NCBI GenBank assembly: GCA_964438735.1
Contig: CAYTLW010000069.1
Coordinates: forward strand, 1 to 38,253
Direction of reading: 5' to 3'
DNA: 38,253 bases
From: CAYTLW01 sp964438735
GTDB lineage: Bacteria; Myxococcota_A; UBA9042
Made by a program: the position numbers and the translations under genes. Shown here piece after piece: positions 8,211-16,411 of the stretch (position 1 is the stretch's first letter; every line of letters begins with the position of its first letter). Under the pieces are notes generated by a model that searched no databases, was not told the DNA's origin, and worked only from the letters and a program-made list of their open reading frames with translations.

Positions 8211-11200
8211 ATGAAACGCGCTACAACCGCCTGCATGTGGCTCGCAGTCGCCTGTCTGGCCGGCATCGTCGGCTGCTCGTCGGACACCGACACGCCCGAG
8301 GACGAAACCAAGGCCGTCCCGCCAGGCGCACAGAAGATCGCCTTCCGCAACGGCGACGGCGGCTATGCCGGCACCCAGGATCTCAGCCTCAGCGTACCGG
8401 CCAACTTCTTTCACGACGACCACCCGGCAGGGCACTTTCCCACCGACCCGGACAACCCCTTCATGGAGTGGGGCGTGGAGGATACCTGGGGCATCGGCTC
8501 CATCTGGTGGCACTCCATGGCGCTGCAGAATGGTCTCGCGGACAGTGTCGCCCTGGTTCGTTTCGGCGACATATTCGGCAATGGCGCCAAGCAGATACCG
8601 CCGGGCTCGGAGATCCTGGACGCGACCCTGAACCTCTTCGCTTCGGCGAAGGGAGATCCGGCCAACCTGCACCGCATCCGGACCCCGTGGGATGAGTCCG
8701 TGCGCTGGCAGAGCTTCGGCGACAAGCCCGGTCCCGACTGGGGCACCGACATCGACCCGCACATCAGCGCCACCCTGCCCGGCTACGCGGAGTCCTTCGC
8801 CCTGGACGTCAAGGATCACCTGGCCAAGTGGACGGACGACCCGGACAAGAACCTCGGCTGGGCCTTCATGGCCCACGGCACGCAAGACGTGCTCACGATC
8901 AGCGAGTCCAAGATCGACAAGGTCACCAAGGTCCGCGTCAAGCTCAGAATCAAGGCCAAACGTCGCGCGGAGGTCGTCGTCACCCTGCGACATGGCCCCT
9001 ACACCGCCGTCTTGATCAATCGCCCCGGGCGCGTCCCCTGCGACGCCAATCATGGCTCCGTCGCCGCAGACTTCGACGTGATCATCGACCAGGATGCCGA
9101 GGTCGACATCCACAGTTCGGACCACAAGGTCTCGCCCCTGGTGGGCAGCTTCAAACCCGACGGCGTCTGCGTGCAGCGACCCATGTGCACCACCGATGGG
9201 GGCGGGCTCTGCGGCCAAAAGGGCAACGGCCAGTGGATCCTGACCCTCGAAGATGAGTGGGCCAATATCGGCAAGACCGTACACCTGGAGAGCTGGACCC
9301 TGGAGCTCGACGACGACAAGCAGGCCACCGAGAGCCACACCCGCGACAAGGGCAAGGCGGTGCCGAATCACAACCTGGGCGGCGTCTACGACGCCAGGAT
9401 CTGGACCAGCGAGGCGCCCAAGGTCGACCACCGTCCCAAGCTCACGGTGACGTTCAAGCCCTCCCTGTCGTTCGTGACGCCGCTCTTCCAGGCGCGCACC
9501 AACGGCGGCAAGGTGCAGGCGATGTTGCGGCTGCCGGGCGAGGCGGTGGGCAAACACGCGCTGGACGTCAAGCTGAACAGCGACAACCCGGCTGTGGCCG
9601 CGCTGGGCGCCGAGACCGTCTCCTTCGCCAAGGGCGATGAGGCCATCCCGGTCGAGTTGACCATCGGCAAGGCGGGTTTTGCGCGCATCACGGCGGACGG
9701 CGGCGCCGACTTTGGCGACACCGTCGGTGTGGTGCAGGTGGGCGACCTGCCGCTGCGCGTATCGCCGCCGGGCATCTGGGTGCCCGCGGGCTCCGAGTCG
9801 AAGCACCTCAAGGTCTCCGTGCCCGCCGGTGCCACCAGCGCCGGGGACGTGGTGCTGATGGTGGAGAGCAGCGACCCGTCGGTCATCGGACAGCCAGGCG
9901 CGACCAAGCTGGTCTTCAAGGATGGCGAGCCCCTGACCCAGAAGGTGGAGTTGCTGCCGGCTTCGGCACCCGGCGAGGCGACCATCACGGTCACCGACAG
10001 CGCGGGTACGCTGGGTCAGGTCACGGTGCCTGTGCGCCTGAGCGATGGCCCCGCGCTGGAGATGGACATGCTGGTGGCGCCCTACATCCAGCTGGGTGAA
10101 GGCGCCGCCGAGGTCGCTGCGGACTCCATGCGCATCGCCTGGCAGACCACGACGCGGCGCACCAACGGCCCCAACGACGACCGCTTCGCTGTGACCTATC
10201 GCCCGGCGGGCAGCGGTGCCTGGCAGCCGGTGACCAGCGCCCCGCCCGAGGTCATGGACTCCAACAGCAAGCACCGGCACGTGGCTACGCTGAGTGGGTT
10301 GAAGGCCGGACTGAGCTACGAGTACCGCATCGTGCAGATGCGCAACGGCGCGCCCCTGGCCGGCCGGACCTGGACGGCGACGTTCAAGGCCAAGCCGACG
10401 GGCGCGTTCAGCTTCGCCGCCATGGGCAACACGGGCACGGGCACCCGCTACGCCCGCAGCGTCGCCGACGTGCTGAAGGGCACGGATGTGGCTATGATCT
10501 CGCTCCTTGGCGATTTCGTGTACGACAAGGGCGAGTGGGAACACTACCCGAGCCGGGCCTTTGGACCCTACGAGGACATCGCCTCGCGCGCGTTGCTGAC
10601 CTATACGGTGGGCAATCACGACGTCCTGTTTGCCAAGATGGCGCCCATCTCCGGCAACTTCCTGGCGCCGGCCAACGGCCCGGCGAAGCTGGCCCCGGGG
10701 GCGTCCTATGTCTTCGACTTTGGCGATGTGCGCTTCTTCGCCCTGGACAGCAGCCTGGACGGCTACTACGGCCCGAAGATCGAGCCCTGGTTGAAGAAGG
10801 GGCTGGCCGAGTCGACCCGCAAGTGGAACGTGGTGATGGTGCACGAACCGCCCCTGACCCTGGACCCGCAGGGCGTCGATCGGCAGGCCAATGAGAAGGT
10901 CCGCAAGCACATGTTGCGGCCGGCGGTCCAGGCCGGTGCGGACCTGTTCCTGGCCGGTGCCGTGCACTCCTACCAGCGCTACCTGCCCATCACCTCGGTG
11001 CCGGCCGCCCCCGGCACGGTGAAACACGCAGCCTGCGCCGGCGGCAAGGGCACCACCCTGGTCTATCCGGGCAGCGGCTCCTGGGCCCGCGTGCCGCCGA
11101 AGAAGGATCCCCCGCCGCCCCTGAAAGCGCCGATGGTCGTCTACCTGCCCAAGATCGGGCTGGGCATGTTCGAGGTCGACGGCGACAAATTGACCATCAA

Positions 11201-11282
11201 GTTCATCACCGAGAAGAACCAGGTCCTCGACGAGATCACGTTGACCAAGTGCGCCACCGCGGCCGACTGCGCCTGCAAGTAG
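8211..11282 (+). CDS. Lipoprotein with DNRLRE and P-domain modules and a purple-acid-phosphatase-like metallophosphatase domain
   Basis: A 1023-residue predicted lipoprotein (lipobox LAGIVGC, Cys22) starting at an ATG behind GAGGGG. Residues of about 40-245 and 390-415 look like a DNRLRE-type beta-sandwich (SVALVRFGDIF; ESFALDVKDHLAKW), interrupted by a proprotein-convertase P-domain-like insert (about 253-370, ending WTLELDDD). Two beta-sandwich stretches follow. A fibronectin-like domain comes next (about 640-730), as seen before the catalytic domain of purple acid phosphatases, and then a calcineurin-like phosphoesterase fold (about 733-1015). Conserved residues are Asp768 (GDFVY), Asn802-His803 (GNHD), His878 (VHEPP) and His919 (AVHSYQR). 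Two expected ligands are altered: the first-motif Asp is Asn740 (MGNTG), and the first His of GHxH is Ala917. It may be a phosphoesterase with a modified metal site, or an inactive binding protein at the cell surface. Confidence 0.8.
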   Translation: MKRATTACMWLAVACLAGIVGCSSDTDTPEDETKAVPPGAQKIAFRNGDGGYAGTQDLSLSVPANFFHDDHPAGHFPTDPDNPFMEWGVEDTWGIGSIWWHSMALQNGLADSVALVRFGDIFGNGAKQIPPGSEILDATLNLFASAKGDPANLHRIRTPWDESVRWQSFGDKPGPDWGTDIDPHISATLPGYAESFALDVKDHLAKWTDDPDKNLGWAFMAHGTQDVLTISESKIDKVTKVRVKLRIKAKRRAEVVVTLRHGPYTAVLINRPGRVPCDANHGSVAADFDVIIDQDAEVDIHSSDHKVSPLVGSFKPDGVCVQRPMCTTDGGGLCGQKGNGQWILTLEDEWANIGKTVHLESWTLELDDDKQATESHTRDKGKAVPNHNLGGVYDARIWTSEAPKVDHRPKLTVTFKPSLSFVTPLFQARTNGGKVQAMLRLPGEAVGKHALDVKLNSDNPAVAALGAETVSFAKGDEAIPVELTIGKAGFARITADGGADFGDTVGVVQVGDLPLRVSPPGIWVPAGSESKHLKVSVPAGATSAGDVVLMVESSDPSVIGQPGATKLVFKDGEPLTQKVELLPASAPGEATITVTDSAGTLGQVTVPVRLSDGPALEMDMLVAPYIQLGEGAAEVAADSMRIAWQTTTRRTNGPNDDRFAVTYRPAGSGAWQPVTSAPPEVMDSNSKHRHVATLSGLKAGLSYEYRIVQMRNGAPLAGRTWTATFKAKPTGAFSFAAMGNTGTGTRYARSVADVLKGTDVAMISLLGDFVYDKGEWEHYPSRAFGPYEDIASRALLTYTVGNHDVLFAKMAPISGNFLAPANGPAKLAPGASYVFDFGDVRFFALDSSLDGYYGPKIEPWLKKGLAESTRKWNVVMVHEPPLTLDPQGVDRQANEKVRKHMLRPAVQAGADLFLAGAVHSYQRYLPITSVPAAPGTVKHAACAGGKGTTLVYPGSGSWARVPPKKDPPPPLKAPMVVYLPKIGLGMFEVDGDKLTIKFITEKNQVLDEITLTKCATAADCACK

Positions 11283-11349
11283 GCCACCGCCCCCAACCGC
11301 CAGACATCCGCCGGTCGTCGCCGGAAGATCTCTCACTTTGGAGTGCTCC

Positions 11350-14300
11350 ATGCCCTGTTGCCGTTTCGCCAGGCCCGACCGGCGCCGCGTCGTCGCCATC
11401 GCCCTGCCCGCCCTGGTGGCCCTGGGCTGCGCCGCGACCTCCTCGCAGGCCCGCGGCAAGGCGCCTGCCCCCAAGTGGCATACCTTCATGCCGGCCGAGT
11501 CCATTGGCGCGCGCTCCTTCGTGGCCGCGCATCCGACCTGGGATGGCCGCGATGTGGTCGTGGCCGTGCTCGACACCGGGGTCGACCCCCGGGCCAGTGG
11601 CCTGCGCAAGACCAGCACCGGCCAGACCAAGGTGATCGAAGCGCGTGACTTCAGCGGCCAGGGCGACGTGGCGCTGGCGCCGGCGGAGGTGGTGCAGGGT
11701 CCGGGCGGGCGCGTGCGCAATCACCTCGCCGAGCTGTCGGCCGTCGACGGCCTCAAGGAACAGCCCCAGGATGGCCGCTGGCTGCTGGGCGCCTTCAGCG
11801 AAGCGCGCATCGGCAATCGCCGGCTGCGCGACGTCAACCACGACGGCACGAACAACGGCAAGCTGGCCCTGCTGGTCTGGCGCGTCGGGCCGGGCGAGAG
11901 CGGGCTGCGCATCGCCATGGACCTGGATGGCGACGGCTCCATCGCCAACGAACAGGTGGTCAAACCCTTCCACGTCAGTCAGCACCTGCTGGTGCCGAGA
12001 GCCCGCAAACAAGCTGCGGACGTGGCGCAGCTCTCGTTTGCGGTCGAGGTTCACCCCTCCGAGCATCGAGCCATCCTGCACTTCACCGATGGCAGTCACG
12101 GCACCCACGTGGCCGGCATCATCTGCGGCCACGAGACCTTCAACAAGAAGGGCTGGCATGGCGTCGCGCCCGGCGCCCGGGTCCTGTCGCTGAAGATCGG
12201 CCACAACGCCCGCAGCGGCGGCGCCACCACCACCGGCGCGTTCAAGAAGGCGCTGCAATTCGCCGGTCGCTGGTCCAGCCGCAAGGGTGTGCCTGTGGTG
12301 GTCAACGCGTCCTATGGCATCGGCAGCGCCATCGAGGCGCGCTCCGATATCGATACGTTCGTCGACCGCCTGGTGCAGCGGCATCCGCTGCTGACCATCG
12401 CCCTGTCGGCGGGCAACGCGGGCCCCGGGTTGTCCTCGGTTGGCACCCCCGCGGCGGCCCACCTGGCGCTGGCGGTCGGCGCGATGGTGCCCGAGGAGTC
12501 GGTGCCCGACCTGTATGGCGGCAAGGTCAAGGGCGACAAGATGTTCTTCTTCTCGTCACGCGGCGGCGAGCTCAACAAACCCGAGATCGTCGCGCCCGGC
12601 GTGGCCGCCGCTTCAGTGCCCATCTGGGACGGCCGCGAGGTCAAGAACGGGACCTCCATGGCCGCGCCCCAGGTCGCCGGCGCCATGGCGTTGTTGTGGT
12701 CGGGTCTGCGTGCCACCAAGGCCAGCGGCGCACACTCCGGCGTCGTGCGGCGGGCGTTGATCGGCAGCGCCCGCCCCATGAAGGACGTGCATCGACTGGC
12801 CCAGGGGGCTGGCCTTATCGACGTGCCCGCAGCCTGGAAGCTGGCTGGCAAGCTCTTGCAGCGACCGGAGGCGACATCCGCGCTGGGTTATGAACTCGGC
12901 AGCGACGCACCCCACCCCTCCGGTCAGCGCATGCCGGCGACCTTGCTGCGGAGCGGCGTGTTTACGGGCGACGGCAGCTTCAAGGTGGATCTGCGCGTCA
13001 AGGCCCTGCTGCCGCGGACCATGAACGCCGAAGCGCGCGCCAACTGGTCGGCCGCTTATGAGCTGGACACGGACGTGCCATGGCTGCGTGTGGATCGGCG
13101 CCAGCTGCTGCTTCGCGGCGAGCGCAGCAAACACATCGGCCTGACCTTCGACCCCAAGCGGCTGAGCCGACCCGGCATTTACAGCGGGCGGGTGCTCGGC
13201 GCCATCGATGGCGGGGTGGCGTTTGAATCCTGGCAGACCGTCATCGTGCCCGAACGATTCGATCGGCCGGGCAAGCGCGGCGCGACCTGGTCGAAGATCA
13301 AGCTCCAGCCGGGCCAGGTCTGGCGGCGCTTCGTGCAGATCCCGGCCGGCGCGCGACAGGCGAGTTTTCGGGTGCGCCCGTCGAACGGCAGGTTCGCGCG
13401 GGTGATCCTGTCAGTCTTCGATCCGGACGGCCATCACGCCCCCATGCGCCGGCGTGGGCTGTGGTCCAAGCACGGCGGCGAGGCCGTCTGGCGAGCGGCG
13501 GGTAAGGTCCTGCGGCCCGGCACCTGGGAGTTGACCCTCTCGGCAAGCATCCGCTCGGATCAGCCGTCGGTGGTGGACGCCGAGTTGGCCTTCAGCGGCG
13601 CTGCTGTCAGCGATGTGGCCCCCTTGAAGGCCAAATCGGGCGGGCTGGCGAAATCCTCCTTCACGGTGACGAATCTGTACGAAGAACCCTTCACCGGCAG
13701 CGCCCGCGGGCGCATCGATCGCCTGGTGCATAGCGGCAAGAAGGAGGTGGAGGGCGATGTACACAGCCAGTCGCTGACGCTGGGGCCCGGATTCAAGGGC
13801 GCCCGGGTCGAGCTGGAGCTCAGCGGCAAGGACTACAACCGCACCACCGACATCGCCATCATGGTGCGTGATGGCAGCGGCCGGACCATCGCCAGCACGG
13901 CCATGGGGCAGCCCAAGGCGCGCATCTCCTGGCGTCATGGTGGCGGCGAGACGACCTACAAGGTGGTGGTCGAGGCGGGCATGACCCATCGTCGCGAGCA
14001 CAAACCCTGGACCCTGCGCTGGCGACAGCACCTGCTGCTGAGCAAGCCGATCTCCCTGACGGTGAAGCCGGCTGGCAAGGGCCGCCTGCTGGCCTATCCG
14101 GGCGTGCCGCTGAAGCTGAAGGTCAAGGCCACCGCGCCCCTGCCCCAGGCGCCCAAGGGGTTCGTGCACCAGGGGCGGGTCGAGCTCTACCATGCCGATG
14201 GCCGACGGCGCTGGCTGGAGGTCCCGATTCGCGGTGCGGGCGCGGCCAAGGCGAAGAAGGGCAAGCCCGGCAAGAAGACTGGCAAGAAGACCGGCAAAAA

Positions 14301-14367
14301 GACCGGCAAGAACGCCACGTCCGGCAAGAAGGGCAAGCCGGATAAGAAGGGTGAGAAGGGCAGGTAG
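11350..14367 (+). CDS. TPP II-like S8 subtilase lipoprotein with Lys-rich tail
   Basis: A 1005-residue serine peptidase with lipobox LVALGC (Cys27). The catalytic triad is Asp75 (VAVLDTGVD), His250 (GSHGTHVAG) and Ser436 (NGTSMAAP); the oxyanion Asn lies in SAGNAGPG. The 175-residue spacing between Asp and His is far longer than in ordinary subtilisin and matches the insert-bearing tripeptidyl-peptidase II type, as does the phrase after the Asp (TGQTKVIEARDFSGQGD). After the peptidase come about 500 residues of beta-rich sequence, again as in TPP II. The tail (about 965-1005) is very rich in Lys and Gly, with GKKT repeats. ATG 11350 is preferred because GGAG stands six bases before it; an in-frame TTG lies just upstream. 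Its TAG stop overlaps the next gene's GTG by one base. It probably degrades proteins outside the inner membrane. Confidence 0.88.
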   Translation: MPCCRFARPDRRRVVAIALPALVALGCAATSSQARGKAPAPKWHTFMPAESIGARSFVAAHPTWDGRDVVVAVLDTGVDPRASGLRKTSTGQTKVIEARDFSGQGDVALAPAEVVQGPGGRVRNHLAELSAVDGLKEQPQDGRWLLGAFSEARIGNRRLRDVNHDGTNNGKLALLVWRVGPGESGLRIAMDLDGDGSIANEQVVKPFHVSQHLLVPRARKQAADVAQLSFAVEVHPSEHRAILHFTDGSHGTHVAGIICGHETFNKKGWHGVAPGARVLSLKIGHNARSGGATTTGAFKKALQFAGRWSSRKGVPVVVNASYGIGSAIEARSDIDTFVDRLVQRHPLLTIALSAGNAGPGLSSVGTPAAAHLALAVGAMVPEESVPDLYGGKVKGDKMFFFSSRGGELNKPEIVAPGVAAASVPIWDGREVKNGTSMAAPQVAGAMALLWSGLRATKASGAHSGVVRRALIGSARPMKDVHRLAQGAGLIDVPAAWKLAGKLLQRPEATSALGYELGSDAPHPSGQRMPATLLRSGVFTGDGSFKVDLRVKALLPRTMNAEARANWSAAYELDTDVPWLRVDRRQLLLRGERSKHIGLTFDPKRLSRPGIYSGRVLGAIDGGVAFESWQTVIVPERFDRPGKRGATWSKIKLQPGQVWRRFVQIPAGARQASFRVRPSNGRFARVILSVFDPDGHHAPMRRRGLWSKHGGEAVWRAAGKVLRPGTWELTLSASIRSDQPSVVDAELAFSGAAVSDVAPLKAKSGGLAKSSFTVTNLYEEPFTGSARGRIDRLVHSGKKEVEGDVHSQSLTLGPGFKGARVELELSGKDYNRTTDIAIMVRDGSGRTIASTAMGQPKARISWRHGGGETTYKVVVEAGMTHRREHKPWTLRWRQHLLLSKPISLTVKPAGKGRLLAYPGVPLKLKVKATAPLPQAPKGFVHQGRVELYHADGRRRWLEVPIRGAGAAKAKKGKPGKKTGKKTGKKTGKNATSGKKGKPDKKGEKGR
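14269..14316 (+). repeat. Four 12-bp tandem units coding for GKKT
   Basis: Units of the form ggcaagaagacc lie at 14269-14280, 14281-14292, 14293-14304 and 14305-14316, with small changes. They encode the repeated Gly-Lys-Lys-Thr of the subtilase's C-terminal tail. Being 12 bases long, gains or losses of a unit would keep the frame and change only the length of the positively charged tail. Confidence 0.85.
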
Positions 14368-16391
14368 TGAACGACGACGTCAACGTGGTAGCCAGCGAAC
14401 CGGGCGCCGAGGTCAAGGCCGCGTGGCGTGAACTCGCCCAGACGGCGGGGCCGGGTGGCGAGGTCGGGGGCTTGACCTTCCGCGCCCGAGTCGCCTCGCC
14501 GGCCGATGTATCGCAGCTGCCACGGGCGTTCGTATCCACCAGCGGAGACATGAGAGCCGTCGCGCGCGACACGACCCCGCCCACCAGGATAGACAAGGGC
14601 AAGGTCGACATCGACGCCACGACGCTCGGGGATCGGACGCCAGCACTGCGAATGGCGACCCCGGCACCGGTGGACGCACCGGGCCACCTGGAGGGGTTCC
14701 AGGTGCTGAGCAAGATCGGCGAAGGCGGCATGGGCGTGGTGCACGAGGCCCTGCAGCGCTCACTCGGCCGCAGGGTGGCGCTCAAGCGAGTGCTCTCCGG
14801 CGATGAGCAGGCCCTGTCCCGCTTCGTCGTCGAAGGCCGCGTCGTCGCCTGGCTCGAACATCCCAACGTCGTGCCGGTGCACCTGATGTGCCGCGGCGAC
14901 GACGGCCTGCCCAACCTCGCCATGAAGCTGGTCCGGGGTCGGCCGTGGAGCGACCTGATCGCCGAGGCAGCGCCGGCCCATCGCCACGTCGAGGTCCTGA
15001 TCGCGGTGTGCAACGCCATCGCGTTCGCCCACGACAACGGCGTGGTGCATCGCGACCTCAAGCCGGGCAACGTGATGGTCGGCGAGTACGGCGAGTTCTA
15101 CGTGCTCGATTGGGGCGTGGCCTTCGCCATCTCGGACGCCGCCGCCGAAGCCACGGGGCTCCGGCGGCCAGACCTCTTCGAGCCACCGGTCGGCACGCCC
15201 TCCTACATGGCGCCCGAACAGGCCATGGGCCGCGGTTCGCAGCAGGGCCCGGCGACGGATATCTACCAGTTGGGCTGCTGCCTGCACGCGGCGCTCATGG
15301 GCACCCCTCGCCACATGGGCGACACCCTCGAAGACGTGCTCCGGGCGGCCTCGGCCTCCGACCCCATCGACTACCCCGACAACGTGCCGCGTGAGCTGGC
15401 GGCGATCGCCAATCGAGCCACCGCCCGGGCGCCTGCAGAACGCTACGAGACCGTGGCGGAGATGCGGCAGGCGCTCGCCGGTTGGCTTCGTCACCGGGAC
15501 GCCGAGGTGCTCATCCGCGACGGTGAACGCGCCATGGCCCGGAGCCGGCAGGCGGAAGAAGCACGGCTGTCTGGCCTGCAGGCCGATGTGCAGGCCGAAG
15601 TTCAGGCCGACGTGTCGGCCGCACGCCAGGCATTTGAAGCCGCGCTGCGCGTGTGGCCTCGATCGCAACGGGCCATCGATGGCCTGGCGGCGGTCACGAC
15701 TCGGCTGGCCAGGCTGGCGTTGGATTCCGGCGACCTGGCGCGCGCCGAGACGCTGGCCGAAGAAGTGCAGGACGAGCAGCTGCTCGAAGAGGTCGCCGCG
15801 GCGCGGCAGGATGCCGCCCGAGAGGCCGCGGAGCTGGCCAGGCTGCGCAAGGAAGAAGAGGATCGGGACTGGTCGGTCTACGCCCTGCCACAGCAGCGCA
15901 TCACGGTCTTCGCCGGCCTGGTGAGCGTCGCCATCGCCGTCCTCATCACGTTGGTGGTCGATGACTGGACCGATCCGAAGCAACACGGGCCCACCTGGCT
16001 GTGGTTCATCAACGTGTTGCTGGTGCCCATCTTCGCCGAGTCCCAGATGCGCCATGCGCCTCGGATCAAGGGGATTCAGGCGATGCGCAACCACGTGCGA
16101 TTCGCGCCGGGTCCGCTGGTGGCGGGCCTGCTCCACCTGTCGTTCTGGATGGCGGGCGAGTCCCTATGGTTCACGTCCAGCTACGGCGCGATGATCACCT
16201 CCCTTGGCCTGTTCGCCGCCGCCTCTGCCTGGTCCCTGCGCATCCTGACGCCGGCCTGCATCATGCTGGTCGGCGGCTTCATCGGCCTGCACTCCGGCGC
16301 CTGGGCGCAGGTCGTGGCCGGCACCAGCGTGCTCATCGCCTGCCTCGGCCTGATGGTGTTGCTGCGGCGCGGGGTGCGGATGGAACTGTGA
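14367..16391 (+). CDS. Ser/Thr protein kinase with C-terminal multi-pass membrane domain
   Basis: A 674-residue eukaryote-like kinase. A 110-residue polar N-terminus precedes the kinase domain (about 113-372): glycine loop IGEGGMGVV (117-125), Lys140 (VALK), Glu156, HRDLKPGN (228-235), DWG in place of DFG (248-250), and GTPSYMAPEQ. All residues needed for phosphotransfer are present. An Ala/Glu-rich helical, probably coiled-coil region (about 390-510) leads to around five or six membrane helices (about 517-674). The kinase would face the cytosol, with the membrane part perhaps acting as the sensor. The start is GTG at 14367, sharing its G with the TAG stop of the subtilase gene, behind GAGAAGGG. 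This suggests translational coupling, so kinase and peptidase are probably made together. Targets are not identifiable. Confidence 0.88.
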   Translation: MNDDVNVVASEPGAEVKAAWRELAQTAGPGGEVGGLTFRARVASPADVSQLPRAFVSTSGDMRAVARDTTPPTRIDKGKVDIDATTLGDRTPALRMATPAPVDAPGHLEGFQVLSKIGEGGMGVVHEALQRSLGRRVALKRVLSGDEQALSRFVVEGRVVAWLEHPNVVPVHLMCRGDDGLPNLAMKLVRGRPWSDLIAEAAPAHRHVEVLIAVCNAIAFAHDNGVVHRDLKPGNVMVGEYGEFYVLDWGVAFAISDAAAEATGLRRPDLFEPPVGTPSYMAPEQAMGRGSQQGPATDIYQLGCCLHAALMGTPRHMGDTLEDVLRAASASDPIDYPDNVPRELAAIANRATARAPAERYETVAEMRQALAGWLRHRDAEVLIRDGERAMARSRQAEEARLSGLQADVQAEVQADVSAARQAFEAALRVWPRSQRAIDGLAAVTTRLARLALDSGDLARAETLAEEVQDEQLLEEVAAARQDAAREAAELARLRKEEEDRDWSVYALPQQRITVFAGLVSVAIAVLITLVVDDWTDPKQHGPTWLWFINVLLVPIFAESQMRHAPRIKGIQAMRNHVRFAPGPLVAGLLHLSFWMAGESLWFTSSYGAMITSLGLFAAASAWSLRILTPACIMLVGGFIGLHSGAWAQVVAGTSVLIACLGLMVLLRRGVRMEL

Positions 16392-16411
16392 TGGCGGAGC
16401 CGGTGGCTGAC

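Noticed and set aside
7926..11720. A 1264-codon open frame on the minus strand opposite the metallophosphatase gene
   Set aside because: It is antisense to a gene with a clear lipobox and recognisable domains. Its product is low-complexity, rich in Arg, Gly, His and Val, as expected from the reverse of GC-rich codons.
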